From: CAWVSB01 sp036960375
GTDB taxonomy: Bacteria > Pseudomonadota > Gammaproteobacteria > Pseudomonadales > CAWVSB01
DNA: 64,000 bases
Reading direction: 5' to 3'
NCBI GenBank assembly: GCA_036960375.1
Contig: JBALVY010000011.1
Span: 1-64,000, forward strand
Positions 1-8,116 of this stretch are shown piece after piece (position 1 is the stretch's first letter; the number at the start of each line of letters is the position of its first letter). Made by a program: the position numbers and the translations under genes. Below the pieces are notes generated by a model. That model was given only the letters and a program-made list of their open reading frames with translations, was not told the DNA's origin and did no database searches.

Positions 1-54
1 ACCGCCGACCCTCTGCTTGTAAGGCAGATGCTCTCCCAGCTGAGCTAATCACCC
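1..54 (-). tRNA. tRNA-Val (anticodon UAC), 3' end cut by window edge
   Basis: On the minus strand the gene begins with GGGTGATTAGCTCA at 54-41, which is the acceptor strand and D-arm start of bacterial tRNA-Val. An anticodon arm with CTTACAA follows and gives anticodon UAC. The variable loop and the start of the T-arm (GGTCGGCGGT) reach base 1, so the T-loop, acceptor 3' strand and CCA lie outside the window. A strong promoter sits just upstream at 76-103. Confidence 0.95.
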
Positions 55-75
55 TTGTGCCTGTCAGTTGCGCGC

Positions 76-103
76 ATTCTACGGATTTGCGGTTCTATGT
101 CAA
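76..103 (-). promoter_or_regulatory. Sigma70 promoter of the tRNA-Val gene
   Basis: On the minus strand there is a perfect -35 TTGACA (103-98), a 16-bp spacer and a -10 TAGAAT (81-76, one mismatch to TATAAT). GCGCGC follows immediately. A GC-rich discriminator of this kind is typical of stable-RNA promoters under stringent control. The predicted start near 69 gives a leader of about 15 nt before the mature tRNA 5' end at 54. Confidence 0.8.
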
Positions 104-812
104 ACAGATTTTAGCCTTGAGAAACAATTAATTCACCACTGGTTAAATGACATACAAAAATCAACCATTTGCCGCACCTTTCTTATGAAATCGTCGTATA
201 TTAGCCAGCTAGGCCTTAAACCAATAGAATCGAAAACGGTTATCTCTGCTAAATGGCCAATCTTTGCCGCTAGCTCCATCGAGCTTTGTCATCGGCCAGA
301 AAAATTTCGTAAATATTCGATAATGGAAACAGACGAATAAGCCTCTTGCTGCTCAGCTTGAGTACAAAAACATCTGACCGTATCGTAGAAAAGTATTGGA
401 TCTAGATAGCAACTACTAACCCATGACCATAGAGAAATTAAGGTTTATTATTTTCTTGCAAAAAGTTTTTTATTCACATCTCTCAGGCTAAAACACATGA
501 ACCAATCAGTTAGCGGCATTTATTAAACTAAAATATACGATACATATTCCAAGTGATTGTTTTTTATACCTTTTGATATTATGGTTAGTTTTTAAGCAAT
601 CTAACTGTAGCAAGCGAAACACAAGGCTGACAGCACTTGCCCAACAACTTACCCCCAAAGTTATCCACAGAAAATGTGGACAGAACTTGATAGCAGCCTT
701 AGATTTTTTGTTACCTAATAATGATACCGATACGTGTTGTAACAAAATGCTTCCACGGAGGTAATCCTTTATCAATAAACAATGTATTCACTACCTAAAT
801 GGGTAGTCAAAC
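104..812. other. Gene-free, AT-rich intergenic region
   Basis: No convincing protein gene is visible between the tRNA promoter and the MDR gene ending at 813. Short open frames on either strand lack a ribosome-binding site and have low-complexity or non-protein-like translations. The only structured site I see is the DnaA box and overlapping inverted repeat at 661-679. Confidence 0.5.
661..679 (+). promoter_or_regulatory. Perfect DnaA box within a small inverted repeat
   Basis: TTATCCACA at 661-669 matches the high-affinity DnaA box consensus exactly. It overlaps an inverted repeat TCCACA-GAAAA-TGTGGA at 664-680. I see no cluster of further boxes, no AT-rich unwinding repeats and no dnaA or gidA next to it. 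It therefore looks like an isolated DnaA site, not an origin, or it may be chance. Confidence 0.4.
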
Positions 813-1832
813 CTAATTAGGCAGCAACACAATTTTGCCAGGGATATCGGCACTGTCGATTAACTGATGAACCTCCAGCGCATCGGCCAGTGGACGCCTG
901 CCAGCAATCGCGGGTTTTATTCGACCGGCGGCTAACATAGCAAACAAGCTCTGCAGGTCTTCACTGAATTCTTGTGGATGTTTGAGCCTGTCCTTCTGAA
1001 TATTGTAGAAAGTAGAACGTTTACCATCAGGAAGTAAACGCCATAGCAACATCAGCTTGGCAAAACCCAATAGCAGAGAAGGCAGCTTCTCCTGACCGTT
1101 AGTCAGCTGTAATGCGCCAAAGGCTACCAAAATGCCGCCCTTGGCAAGACACTGATATGAGCGCGACCAATATGCCCCACCGATAGTATCAAGTACAACG
1201 TCAACACCTCGCCCCTCAGTATACCGGTCAATAGCCTCGACAAAATCTTCATTACGATAATCTATCGGGCTTGCCTCAAAGCTCTTTACAAGCTCGTGTT
1301 TGGCCTCAGATGCCGTGCCATACACCTTCAACTCCATTGCCCTAGCCAAATCGAGTACTGCGGTACCTACGGCCCCACCAGCGGCATGAACCAGAATACT
1401 TTGGCCTTTTTTAACTTTAGCCACTCGGGTCAGCATTTGATAAGCCGTGGTGTATGAGAGCACCATAGCTACCGCTTCAGCGGGGTCCAGACCCTCGGGC
1501 GCGGGCACCACCTGCTTGGCACTCACGCAGAGATACTGACAATAAGCTCCAATGACTGGCATATCCGCTACCGGCTGACCGATTTCCAATGTATCAACGC
1601 CCTCACCTAATGCGTCTATAACTCCATACCAGTCATATCCGGGTGTAAATGGGGGTTTGTCTTTTACATCAACGTATTGCCCCTGCCGAATGATGGTATC
1701 GGTAAACCCGGTTCCCGCGGCAAGTACCTTGACCCGCACTTCCCCTGCCGCAGGCATAGGTAGCTCTGCGTCTTCTATTAACTCCAGTACTTCGGGGCCA
1801 CCAAATTCGGTAATAATAATACGCTTGTTCAC
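813..1832 (-). CDS. Zinc-independent MDR oxidoreductase, NADPH:quinone reductase-like
   Basis: A 339-residue medium-chain dehydrogenase/reductase. The N-terminal GroES-like half is followed by a Rossmann fold whose nucleotide-binding loop reads AAGGAVG at 150-156, the usual form in the quinone oxidoreductase branch. The cysteine clusters that bind zinc in alcohol dehydrogenases are absent. The family reduces quinones or enones with NADPH in the cytoplasm; the substrate here is unknown. Translation starts at a GTG (1832) with AAGGAG seven bases upstream, and that Shine-Dalgarno overlaps the stop of the acyltransferase gene. It is the last gene of the nine-gene minus-strand run, so translational coupling is likely. 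Confidence 0.85.
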   Translation of the reverse strand: MNKRIIITEFGGPEVLELIEDAELPMPAAGEVRVKVLAAGTGFTDTIIRQGQYVDVKDKPPFTPGYDWYGVIDALGEGVDTLEIGQPVADMPVIGAYCQYLCVSAKQVVPAPEGLDPAEAVAMVLSYTTAYQMLTRVAKVKKGQSILVHAAGGAVGTAVLDLARAMELKVYGTASEAKHELVKSFEASPIDYRNEDFVEAIDRYTEGRGVDVVLDTIGGAYWSRSYQCLAKGGILVAFGALQLTNGQEKLPSLLLGFAKLMLLWRLLPDGKRSTFYNIQKDRLKHPQEFSEDLQSLFAMLAAGRIKPAIAGRRPLADALEVHQLIDSADIPGKIVLLPN

Positions 1833-1843
1833 ATCGAGGCTCC

Positions 1844-2422
1844 TTAACCCAATTCTTTTCTAATGCCGTCATGGCCTTCATATAGTGATTTTAGCGCAGC
1901 AAAATCCGCCTCTTGATCTTGCCCGGCTACAAACGGTTCAGCAATGCCTACTGTCTTGGTCTGGGCGTGCACGCAGAAAGGTAGTATCGGCACACTGGCG
2001 CCACGGGCTATATGATAGAAACCGCTTTTCCACTCTCGCACTTTGCTACGAGTTCCTTCGGGGGTAATGCAGAGCAGAATCTCATCCGCCTGATTTACCT
2101 TGCTGATCATCTGGCTAACCATGTCGTTTGAAGCACTGCGATCCACCGCGATGCCGCCCAGCCAGCGCATAATAGGGCCCTTCCAGCCGATAAATAGTGC
2201 GTCTTTACCAATCCACCGAATATCAACTTTCAGTGTGAAAATAACACCTAGGGTCAATGGCAAATCCCAGTTGCTGGTATGAGGGGCTGCTATAATCACA
2301 AACTTACCGGCAGGTACAACGCCGTCGACCTTCCAGCCCCGCAAACGCATAAAAAATCGTGCGACCCAATAGAAAAATGTGGCGAGTACCGGGGTACGAA
2401 AAATCGTGCGTCTGTCCGTCAC
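1844..2422 (-). CDS. Lysophospholipid acyltransferase family protein (PlsC-like)
   Basis: A protein of 192 residues when started at the GTG at 2422, which sits one base after the stop of the preceding MAPEG gene. A longer frame from a TTG at 2494 would overlap that gene by 71 bp and is less likely. The acyltransferase block I is H48-TSNW-D53 (HX4D catalytic pair), and block III appears as PEGTRS. A hydrophobic stretch near residues 11-24 suggests peripheral or single-pass attachment to the inner membrane. The family transfers acyl chains from acyl-CoA or acyl-ACP to lysophosphatidate or related acceptors. Its place among oxidoreductases and a ketosynthase suggests a lipid substrate for the whole operon, which is inference. 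Confidence 0.8.
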   Translation of the reverse strand: MTDRRTIFRTPVLATFFYWVARFFMRLRGWKVDGVVPAGKFVIIAAPHTSNWDLPLTLGVIFTLKVDIRWIGKDALFIGWKGPIMRWLGGIAVDRSASNDMVSQMISKVNQADEILLCITPEGTRSKVREWKSGFYHIARGASVPILPFCVHAQTKTVGIAEPFVAGQDQEADFAALKSLYEGHDGIRKELG

Positions 2423-2423
2423 C

Positions 2424-2846
2424 CTATATGGCCGCCAATAAAGCGCGAACCAACATAACCCACAAGGCAATACAGGAAACCAGATACACAGCAAAGCGAT
2501 GATCTACATTATTAGAACTACAGTGAACCAGGCTATGCAATACCCGAAAACCAACAAAAACCCAGGCACAGATAACATGTGTATTATCCGCCAGGCCGGT
2601 CAGGTACAAATAGAAGCACATCGCCATAAACAGCACTGGCACTTCAAACATATTTTTAAAATTGTAGGCTGACTTGAGCGCCGAAGGTGGTAACAGACTA
2701 TATAGCTTCTCAGGCGTATCCATGGCGCAAGATTCAATTTTTTCAGCCGCGATGAATTTCAATCGAGTAACAAACATCACGATCCAAACCACAAAGGCCA
2801 ATAGAATCATTGCTAATACGGGGTGTAAAATTTCAGGGTTAGACAT
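2424..2846 (-). CDS. MAPEG-family integral membrane protein
   Basis: A 140-residue protein with about four hydrophobic segments: roughly residues 8-28, a segment near 68-88, one near 90-108, and a C-terminal one near 118-138. This is the usual size and layout of the MAPEG superfamily (membrane-associated eicosanoid/glutathione metabolism proteins). The stretch with YNFKNMFEVPVLF matches the family's typical NxxE-P region. Bacterial members are mostly uncharacterised and may have glutathione transferase or peroxidase activity. The ATG at 2846 has AGGGAT about eight bases upstream. The stop is immediately followed by the GTG of the acyltransferase gene, so the two are probably co-translated. 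Confidence 0.8.
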   Translation of the reverse strand: MSNPEILHPVLAMILLAFVVWIVMFVTRLKFIAAEKIESCAMDTPEKLYSLLPPSALKSAYNFKNMFEVPVLFMAMCFYLYLTGLADNTHVICAWVFVGFRVLHSLVHCSSNNVDHRFAVYLVSCIALWVMLVRALLAAI

Positions 2847-2884
2847 AAATATCCCTATTGTTAGTTATAGTGAAACTCAAAAAA

Positions 2885-3697
2885 TCAGGCATCGAAGTCA
2901 GGCTGACTATCCCCTGCCATGAAGGCCTTCTCGGTATCCTTGGCACTCAACATGGCAGAATTCCAGGTAGCGACATAATTAAGACCATCGGCAACCGAAT
3001 GATCCCGGCTATAAAGCAACATTTCCTTGGTGCCTCGCACGGCCAAGGGCGACTTTGAAGCAATTTGTGCGGCTAAATCGCGAACTCCATCATGCAAAGC
3101 CTCCTTATCTTCATAAACTCGATTGACCAATCCGATAGTGAGAGCTTCAGCAGCCAGAACCTTACGCCCCGTCAGCGCCAACTCATTAGCCATGCCGCGT
3201 CCAATAATATGCGGCAAGCGCTGCAAAGTGCCTACGTCTGCGGCTAGAGCCAAATCGACTTCTTTGATTGAAAAGTAGGCATCACTACTTGCATAACGCA
3301 TATCGCAACAAGTGGTCATATCTATGCCCCCACCAACACAGGCGCCATGAATAGCCGCCAGCACCGGTTTGCGACAGACTTCTATCGCCGTCAGGTTGGC
3401 TTGCAGGCGTTTTATTGTCGTACGCAACATTTCATTTTTACGAGACTGATCAACATCAACATCCGGTATCGCACCGGTCAACATCGACAAATCTATACCC
3501 GCACAAAAGTGCCGCCCCTCTCCGGTTAACATCACCACCCTCACGTCAGGCTCGCTATCCAGCCATTCAAAGCAGTGCTGTAACTCATCCCACATAGCCC
3601 GGATCATACTATTGGCTTTATCAGGACGATTCAGGCTAACGCTCGCAATATGATCACTGACTGTCAGGCTCAGCGTCTCGTACTCTGGCAGGAACAT
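2885..3697 (-). CDS. Crotonase-family enzyme, delta(3,5)-delta(2,4)-dienoyl-CoA isomerase-like
   Basis: A 270-residue enoyl-CoA hydratase/isomerase. The oxyanion-hole region reads HFCAGIDL and the second block reads HGACVGGGID. The following Asp of GGGID, the Glu of IKEVD and the Asp of EVD match in spacing the acidic triad of peroxisomal/mitochondrial ECH1 dienoyl-CoA isomerases, and LAADVGTLQRLP is also an ECH1-type stretch. This points to isomerising 3,5-dienoyl-CoA during unsaturated fatty-acid beta-oxidation rather than hydration. The start is the ATG at 3697. It has AAGGAG eight bases upstream and overlaps the nitroreductase stop as ATGA; a GTG nine bases earlier falls between this AAGGAG and the ATG and is too close to it. 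Confidence 0.85.
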   Translation of the reverse strand: MFLPEYETLSLTVSDHIASVSLNRPDKANSMIRAMWDELQHCFEWLDSEPDVRVVMLTGEGRHFCAGIDLSMLTGAIPDVDVDQSRKNEMLRTTIKRLQANLTAIEVCRKPVLAAIHGACVGGGIDMTTCCDMRYASSDAYFSIKEVDLALAADVGTLQRLPHIIGRGMANELALTGRKVLAAEALTIGLVNRVYEDKEALHDGVRDLAAQIASKSPLAVRGTKEMLLYSRDHSVADGLNYVATWNSAMLSAKDTEKAFMAGDSQPDFDA

Positions 3698-4251
3698 CAA
3701 TTCCACTCCTTTACAAAATCATTGATAACACGTTTGGGCAGAGATTTGGGCTCGCCTTCTCTGGTACCCAGATACAAAAAACCCACAATATGCTGCGCTT
3801 CAGTCAAACCCAGACCTTGAGCAAATTGTCGATCAAAAGCCAGACCTCCCGTGCGCCACACTCCGGCGTAGCCCAGCGCATGGGCGGCTATCAACATACT
3901 GTGCGCCGCACAGCCTGCCGATATATGTTGTTCTAATATGGGCACCTTTGGGTGCTCACGGGTATCGGCTATAACAACCACAATAAGTGGAGCTCGCAGC
4001 GCCTTACTGCGCAGTTTAGTTTCATCTTCTTCACTAAGGCTTCCGCTGGCAAGGCGAATGTTTACCATCAGATCAGCCAGTTTAAGCCTGGCATCGCCCT
4101 CTATAGTTAAAAACCTCCAGGGTTTCAGCCATGCATGATCAGGCGCCCTTAAAGCCGCCTGAAACATTAACTCCAGATCATGCCCCTTAGGTGCAGGCTC
4201 AGTAAGCCTGGGCGCAGAGTTGCGCGTTAGTAGTGCCTCTATGGCATCCAT
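3697..4251 (-). CDS. Nitroreductase family protein, YdjA-like
   Basis: A 184-residue FMN-dependent nitroreductase-fold protein. The N-terminal half contains RNSAPRLTEPAP and then ALRAPDHAWLKPWRF, which follow E. coli YdjA closely (the RRS and APDH..PW FMN-contact regions). The C-terminal part has the glycine-rich GFLYLGTREGEP seen in the family. YdjA-type enzymes are small dimeric flavoproteins using NAD(P)H, and their physiological substrates are uncertain. The gene follows the LLM gene after a three-base gap and overlaps the crotonase start by four bases, so it is part of the same transcript. Confidence 0.88.
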   Translation of the reverse strand: MDAIEALLTRNSAPRLTEPAPKGHDLELMFQAALRAPDHAWLKPWRFLTIEGDARLKLADLMVNIRLASGSLSEEDETKLRSKALRAPLIVVVIADTREHPKVPILEQHISAGCAAHSMLIAAHALGYAGVWRTGGLAFDRQFAQGLGLTEAQHIVGFLYLGTREGEPKSLPKRVINDFVKEWN

Positions 4252-4254
4252 AAA

Positions 4255-5262
4255 TTAGCCTTGCTGTAGTTGGCGGATAATAGACAGTTGTACATCCGGA
4301 TCCGGATGATTATAGGTGCATTGCCAGCTATCTACCAAGCCGCCGTAGCGGTCATTTAGTTCAGTGGCAATTTTATCCGGCTCGGCGACAACAGCAAAAG
4401 CGTTCAGTATGTCATCCTCTATCAGCTCAGCCATTTCCATCCATTGCCCTGCACGGGACATCGTATTTAACTCTGGCTGTATGTCACCCCAGCCGTGAAG
4501 ATCCAGCACCGGTTTATAGGCGGGCGTGGAACCATAAAACGCCAGCTGGGTTTTAACCGTTTGTTTATTTGCTGCCATCGCTTCTTCGGTGGTGCCTGAT
4601 ACCACCATAATAGGGCTACAGATATCAAAATCCGAGCGACTCTTGCCTGCCTTTAACAAACCTTTATCCAGCGCCGGCAAACTCACTTCTCGCAAATATT
4701 TTGCTGTGGTAAAACCGTGCGCGATCATGCCATCGGCGACTTCACCTGCCACCTGTGTCATAAGAGGGCCCACGGCCGCCACTTTGACCTGGGGCGGCCC
4801 AAAGGATAATTCCTTGGGCACAAACATCGGTGTCATTAAGGTGTGCTGGTAAAATTCACCGCGAAAATCCAATGGCACGCCACCATACCAATTGTCCCAG
4901 ATGGCTCTCATTGCCAAAACAAACTCTCGCATTCGAGCCGCAGGTTTAGACCACGGCATGCTCATACGCTTGGTAATGTGGGGTTTTATTTGCGAACCGA
5001 TACCCAATACGAAACGCCCCTCAGAGTAGGCATTGAGATCATGAGCCAGGTTGGCCATGGTCATCGGGTTACGGGCAAAAGCGACCGCTATTGAACTCAT
5101 CAGCTGCACCCGTTGGCTGTGCTCTGCCGCCAACACCAAAGGAAAAAACGGATCATTGCTAATCTCTGCAGTGAAGGCGCCATCGTAGCCCCCCTCTTCC
5201 AACAATCGTGCCGCTTCAGGTACCGAAGCCATATCGGTAATTAAACTGCCCAGTACACGCAT
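4255..5262 (-). CDS. LLM-class flavin/F420-type oxidoreductase
   Basis: A 335-residue protein of the luciferase-like monooxygenase fold. The N-terminal half carries EEGGYDGAFTAE and then VAFARNPMTMANLAHDLNAYSEGRFVLGIGSQIKPH, written here only as landmarks; this is the bacterial-luciferase domain typical of the subgroup annotated as F420-dependent LLM class (TIGR03617-like). Whether it uses FMN or F420 cannot be read from the sequence; a gammaproteobacterial host makes FMN at least as likely. AGGAAGGG lies ahead of the ATG at 5262. It sits between the PQQ dehydrogenase and the nitroreductase in the operon and may act on an aldehyde, ketone or other hydrophobic substrate. Confidence 0.8.
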   Translation of the reverse strand: MRVLGSLITDMASVPEAARLLEEGGYDGAFTAEISNDPFFPLVLAAEHSQRVQLMSSIAVAFARNPMTMANLAHDLNAYSEGRFVLGIGSQIKPHITKRMSMPWSKPAARMREFVLAMRAIWDNWYGGVPLDFRGEFYQHTLMTPMFVPKELSFGPPQVKVAAVGPLMTQVAGEVADGMIAHGFTTAKYLREVSLPALDKGLLKAGKSRSDFDICSPIMVVSGTTEEAMAANKQTVKTQLAFYGSTPAYKPVLDLHGWGDIQPELNTMSRAGQWMEMAELIEDDILNAFAVVAEPDKIATELNDRYGGLVDSWQCTYNHPDPDVQLSIIRQLQQG

Positions 5263-5305
5263 ACACCCTTCCTGAATTCATCGTTGATTGGCCGAAAGGC
5301 CATGC

Positions 5306-7444
5306 TTACATTAACATCACAAGCAGTGAAGCAAATATTTGATGGAGCCAACGAAGCGGCGTGTGCCACCAGGCCGGGTCTTGATTCACCGCCCAGTCTT
5401 GCTGGGCCTCTCGCAATACATAGGCTTTAACGGCCAGTGCATCCTGTTCGCTGAGCACATCGTCAAAACGTGGCATGCCGGACGACTCCATTAAACCACC
5501 GCGAACCACATCATCAAATTGCACATACCAATGGGAATCCAGCCGACGCAGATCAGGCACACTGCCACCAGACACGGCGGACGCTCCATGGCAGCGGGCG
5601 CAAAAGCGCTGATACAGATGTGCCCCCCGTTCAATTTCCTCTGCACTTATATCAGCCGGTACCGGAGGAGGCTTTTCCCACGTCTGTTCAATAATAGGCG
5701 GCAACGTATCCGCGCCATCAATTTTGAAGGTCAATACCCGTCGAATAGAAGTGGAAGGAAGCGTATCGAGACCCAGCATATTAATAATCCCTCCTCCCCT
5801 CCCTACCAGGATAGTGACATATTGCTCTCCGTCTACGGTATAAGTAATGGGAGCGGCCATGATTCCCTGCTGAGTATCGAAGGACCAAAGTTTGTCTCCA
5901 CTACGCGCATCGTATGCCGAAAACTGGTTATCCGTACCACCCTGGAAAACTACATCGCCTGCTGTGGCCAATACACCACCATTGCCCAGAGACCTATTGG
6001 GCGCACGCCACACTTCCCGCTGCGTTATTGGATCCCAGGCCAATAAGTAGCCCTCGGTCGATTTTCGTAATATCGCTTGGGTCAGACTATAGCCAAAGGG
6101 TGATACCGCCATTTCATAGCCGAGATTCCAATGCCGGTCTATAAACTCATAAACCGGGGTTTTTTCCATTGGTGCGGCAAAATTTTGTGCTGGTAAATAA
6201 ACAAGACCAGTACGAGGGCTGTAAGCCATTGGTTGCCAGTTATGTCCGCCAATACCGCTGGGGCGCAACATAAAGGGCTCGTCCATATAATCCGCATTGG
6301 GTGTTTCAACGGGCCTGCCCGTACTCATATCATAATGGCTGGCCCAATTTACCGGCACATAAGGTTCGGCCGACAATAACTCGCCTGTTTCTCTGTCCAG
6401 AATAAAAAAGAAACCGTTTTTGGGCGCCTGTAGCAATACCTTGCGCATTTCTCCCTGCCAGAAGATATCCGTCAAAATCATATGTTGAGTAGCGGTATAA
6501 TCCCAGCTTTCGGCGGGTGTCTCCTGGTAATGCCAAACGTATTCACCTGTCTTTGGTCGAACAGCAACTATCGAAGACAAAAACAGATTATCTCCACCAC
6601 CTGGGCTGCGCATATCGCGGTTATGCGGGGCGCCATTGCCCACACCGACATATAGCAGGTCCAGTTCAGGGTCATAGGCCAGCGAATCCCATACCGTGCC
6701 GCCACCGCCCATGGTCCACCATTCACCACTCCAGGTTTTGGCGGCCATAGCCATCAATTCGTTTTCGAATCCGTCAGCCGGGTTACCCGGCACAGTCCAG
6801 AAACGCCAGAGCATTTCACCCGACTCAGCATCATAGCCGCTGACGTAACCCCGGGTACCAAACTCGGAACCTCCGTTACCAATGATTACCACGCCATTGG
6901 CCACACGCGGAGCGCCCGTTATGGAGTAATGTTTTGCCTTGTCTATGGTCGGGCTACGCCATACTTCTTCACCGCTAAGCGCATTCACGGCGACAAGGTC
7001 ACCATCCAATGTACCTATATAGAGTTTGTCAGCCCATAGGGCCGCACCCCGGTTAACTACGCCGCAGCAAAAACTGATTGAACGCCGACGGTCTATTTGA
7101 GGATCATAACGCCACAGCTCCCGTCCATTGCTGGCGTCAACGGCGTAAAGCACGCTCCAGTTGCCGGTAAAGTACAAAATACCGTCTTTGGCCAAGGGCG
7201 TGGCTTGTAGACCATGCCGATCATCCAGATCCAGATGCCATGCCAAACCCAAAGCTGCGGCATTTTCACGAGATACTTGATCGAGAGGGCTATAGCGGGT
7301 CTCGGCATAATCCCGTCCATGCATCAGCCAGTCATTGCCATCAGATGCAGCATCTAACAGCTGCTGTTCGGTGACTGAAAATGCTGCCACGGTGGTGAAC
7401 GGGAAAAGAAAAACCAGTACAATCAGAGCTAGATTTTTGAACAC
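5306..7444 (-). CDS. PQQ-dependent alcohol dehydrogenase with C-terminal cytochrome c (type II quinohaemoprotein)
   Basis: A 712-residue periplasmic enzyme. Residues 1-22 form a signal peptide. An eight-bladed propeller follows with the adjacent-cysteine disulfide C126-C127 and the catalytic region SWDYTATQ with Asp315. A C-terminal cytochrome c domain carries CARCH at 615-619 and a probable Met ligand in GMPRF near 657. This is the layout of quinohaemoprotein alcohol dehydrogenases that oxidise alcohols to aldehydes and pass electrons via haem to a periplasmic acceptor. Position 317 is Thr instead of the Asp of lanthanide-dependent enzymes, so a Ca2+ type is expected. The last 13 residues are hydrophobic, which is unusual. 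The start is GTG with AGGA six bases upstream. No PQQ biosynthesis genes are in the window. Confidence 0.93.
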   Translation of the reverse strand: MFKNLALIVLVFLFPFTTVAAFSVTEQQLLDAASDGNDWLMHGRDYAETRYSPLDQVSRENAAALGLAWHLDLDDRHGLQATPLAKDGILYFTGNWSVLYAVDASNGRELWRYDPQIDRRRSISFCCGVVNRGAALWADKLYIGTLDGDLVAVNALSGEEVWRSPTIDKAKHYSITGAPRVANGVVIIGNGGSEFGTRGYVSGYDAESGEMLWRFWTVPGNPADGFENELMAMAAKTWSGEWWTMGGGGTVWDSLAYDPELDLLYVGVGNGAPHNRDMRSPGGGDNLFLSSIVAVRPKTGEYVWHYQETPAESWDYTATQHMILTDIFWQGEMRKVLLQAPKNGFFFILDRETGELLSAEPYVPVNWASHYDMSTGRPVETPNADYMDEPFMLRPSGIGGHNWQPMAYSPRTGLVYLPAQNFAAPMEKTPVYEFIDRHWNLGYEMAVSPFGYSLTQAILRKSTEGYLLAWDPITQREVWRAPNRSLGNGGVLATAGDVVFQGGTDNQFSAYDARSGDKLWSFDTQQGIMAAPITYTVDGEQYVTILVGRGGGIINMLGLDTLPSTSIRRVLTFKIDGADTLPPIIEQTWEKPPPVPADISAEEIERGAHLYQRFCARCHGASAVSGGSVPDLRRLDSHWYVQFDDVVRGGLMESSGMPRFDDVLSEQDALAVKAYVLREAQQDWAVNQDPAWWHTPLRWLHQIFASLLVMLM

Positions 7445-7524
7445 ATCACATCCTGTTTTTATATTTCTAATCAGTGATGTTTATCCTAGCAGCCCCCCCA
7501 TCAGGGAGGGGTTACATTTTGGTA

Positions 7525-8115
7525 TTATTTTTTTGCTTTTAGAGCCTTAAGTTTATCCGGAGTGACCGGTTCACCTGTCTCATAGTAGGATTTCATTGCG
7601 ACAGCCACATCCCGCAGGATACTCACCAATGATTTGCGTAGCACGTATTTGTCCAATGCTCTGCCAATACCACCCCAGGGCATCTCATAGGTCATAGATG
7701 CATTAAAAATCGTGGTATCATTCGGACCATCTGCAATACTGTAGCGGAACCAGGCTTTGTTAAACACCGGTGGGGTTTTGTCGCCACGATGTAAACGAAT
7801 CAGAAAACCGTAGCCGTCGGTCCACTCCTCTACCGTTTCATCAATCCAGTCTTTTTTCTGAAAAACACGCCGACTGGCACCGACGCCTTCTCTTTGCTCC
7901 GTTCTAATCTCTGTACTCACCAAACCCGGCACATAGTTGTGGGCCAGCGAGATATCGCGCAGTTTCTCCCAAGCCTCTTCACGGGGTATGTCGATGCTTA
8001 TTTCATAGCTTACTTCATTGGTCATATTAGCTTCCGTAGTCAATATCCACCCACCGGAGATGAATACACACAATAGCCCAATTACGACAGACCAAACAAC
8101 TTTCCCTTTGTTCAT
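7525..8115 (-). CDS. SRPBCC-family protein with N-terminal membrane anchor
   Basis: A 196-residue protein. Residues 7-26 are hydrophobic and look like a signal anchor or signal peptide. The rest resembles the START/polyketide-cyclase fold: an opening strand VSYEISIDIPREEAW, a middle region with RVFQKKDWIDETVEEW, and a long C-terminal helix. Such folds enclose hydrophobic ligands (lipids, polyketides, aromatics) and act as cyclases, hydrolases or carriers. The start codon lies one base after the ketosynthase stop (TAGCATG), so the two are almost certainly co-translated. A periplasmic lipid-binding role beside the periplasmic PQQ enzyme is possible but is inference. Confidence 0.72.
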   Translation of the reverse strand: MNKGKVVWSVVIGLLCVFISGGWILTTEANMTNEVSYEISIDIPREEAWEKLRDISLAHNYVPGLVSTEIRTEQREGVGASRRVFQKKDWIDETVEEWTDGYGFLIRLHRGDKTPPVFNKAWFRYSIADGPNDTTIFNASMTYEMPWGGIGRALDKYVLRKSLVSILRDVAVAMKSYYETGEPVTPDKLKALKAKK

Positions 8116-8116
8116 G

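Noticed and set aside
68..340. Open frame of 90 codons next to the tRNA
   Set aside because: It overlaps the tRNA promoter, has no RBS, and its translation shows no protein-like pattern.
506..775. Minus-strand frame of 89 codons in the gene-free region
   Set aside because: There is no RBS or recognisable domain, and it runs across the DnaA box. Hydrophobic stretches are explained by AT-rich DNA.
5519..6046. Long frame antisense to the PQQ dehydrogenase
   Set aside because: It lies wholly within a gene with clear motifs and has no protein-like composition, so it is a shadow of that gene's codon use.
7492..7512. Hairpin CCCCTCCC/GGGGGGG ahead of the PQQ gene
   Set aside because: It is imperfect, lacks a T-run and is inside an operon gap of 80 bp. 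It is not strong enough to call a terminator.
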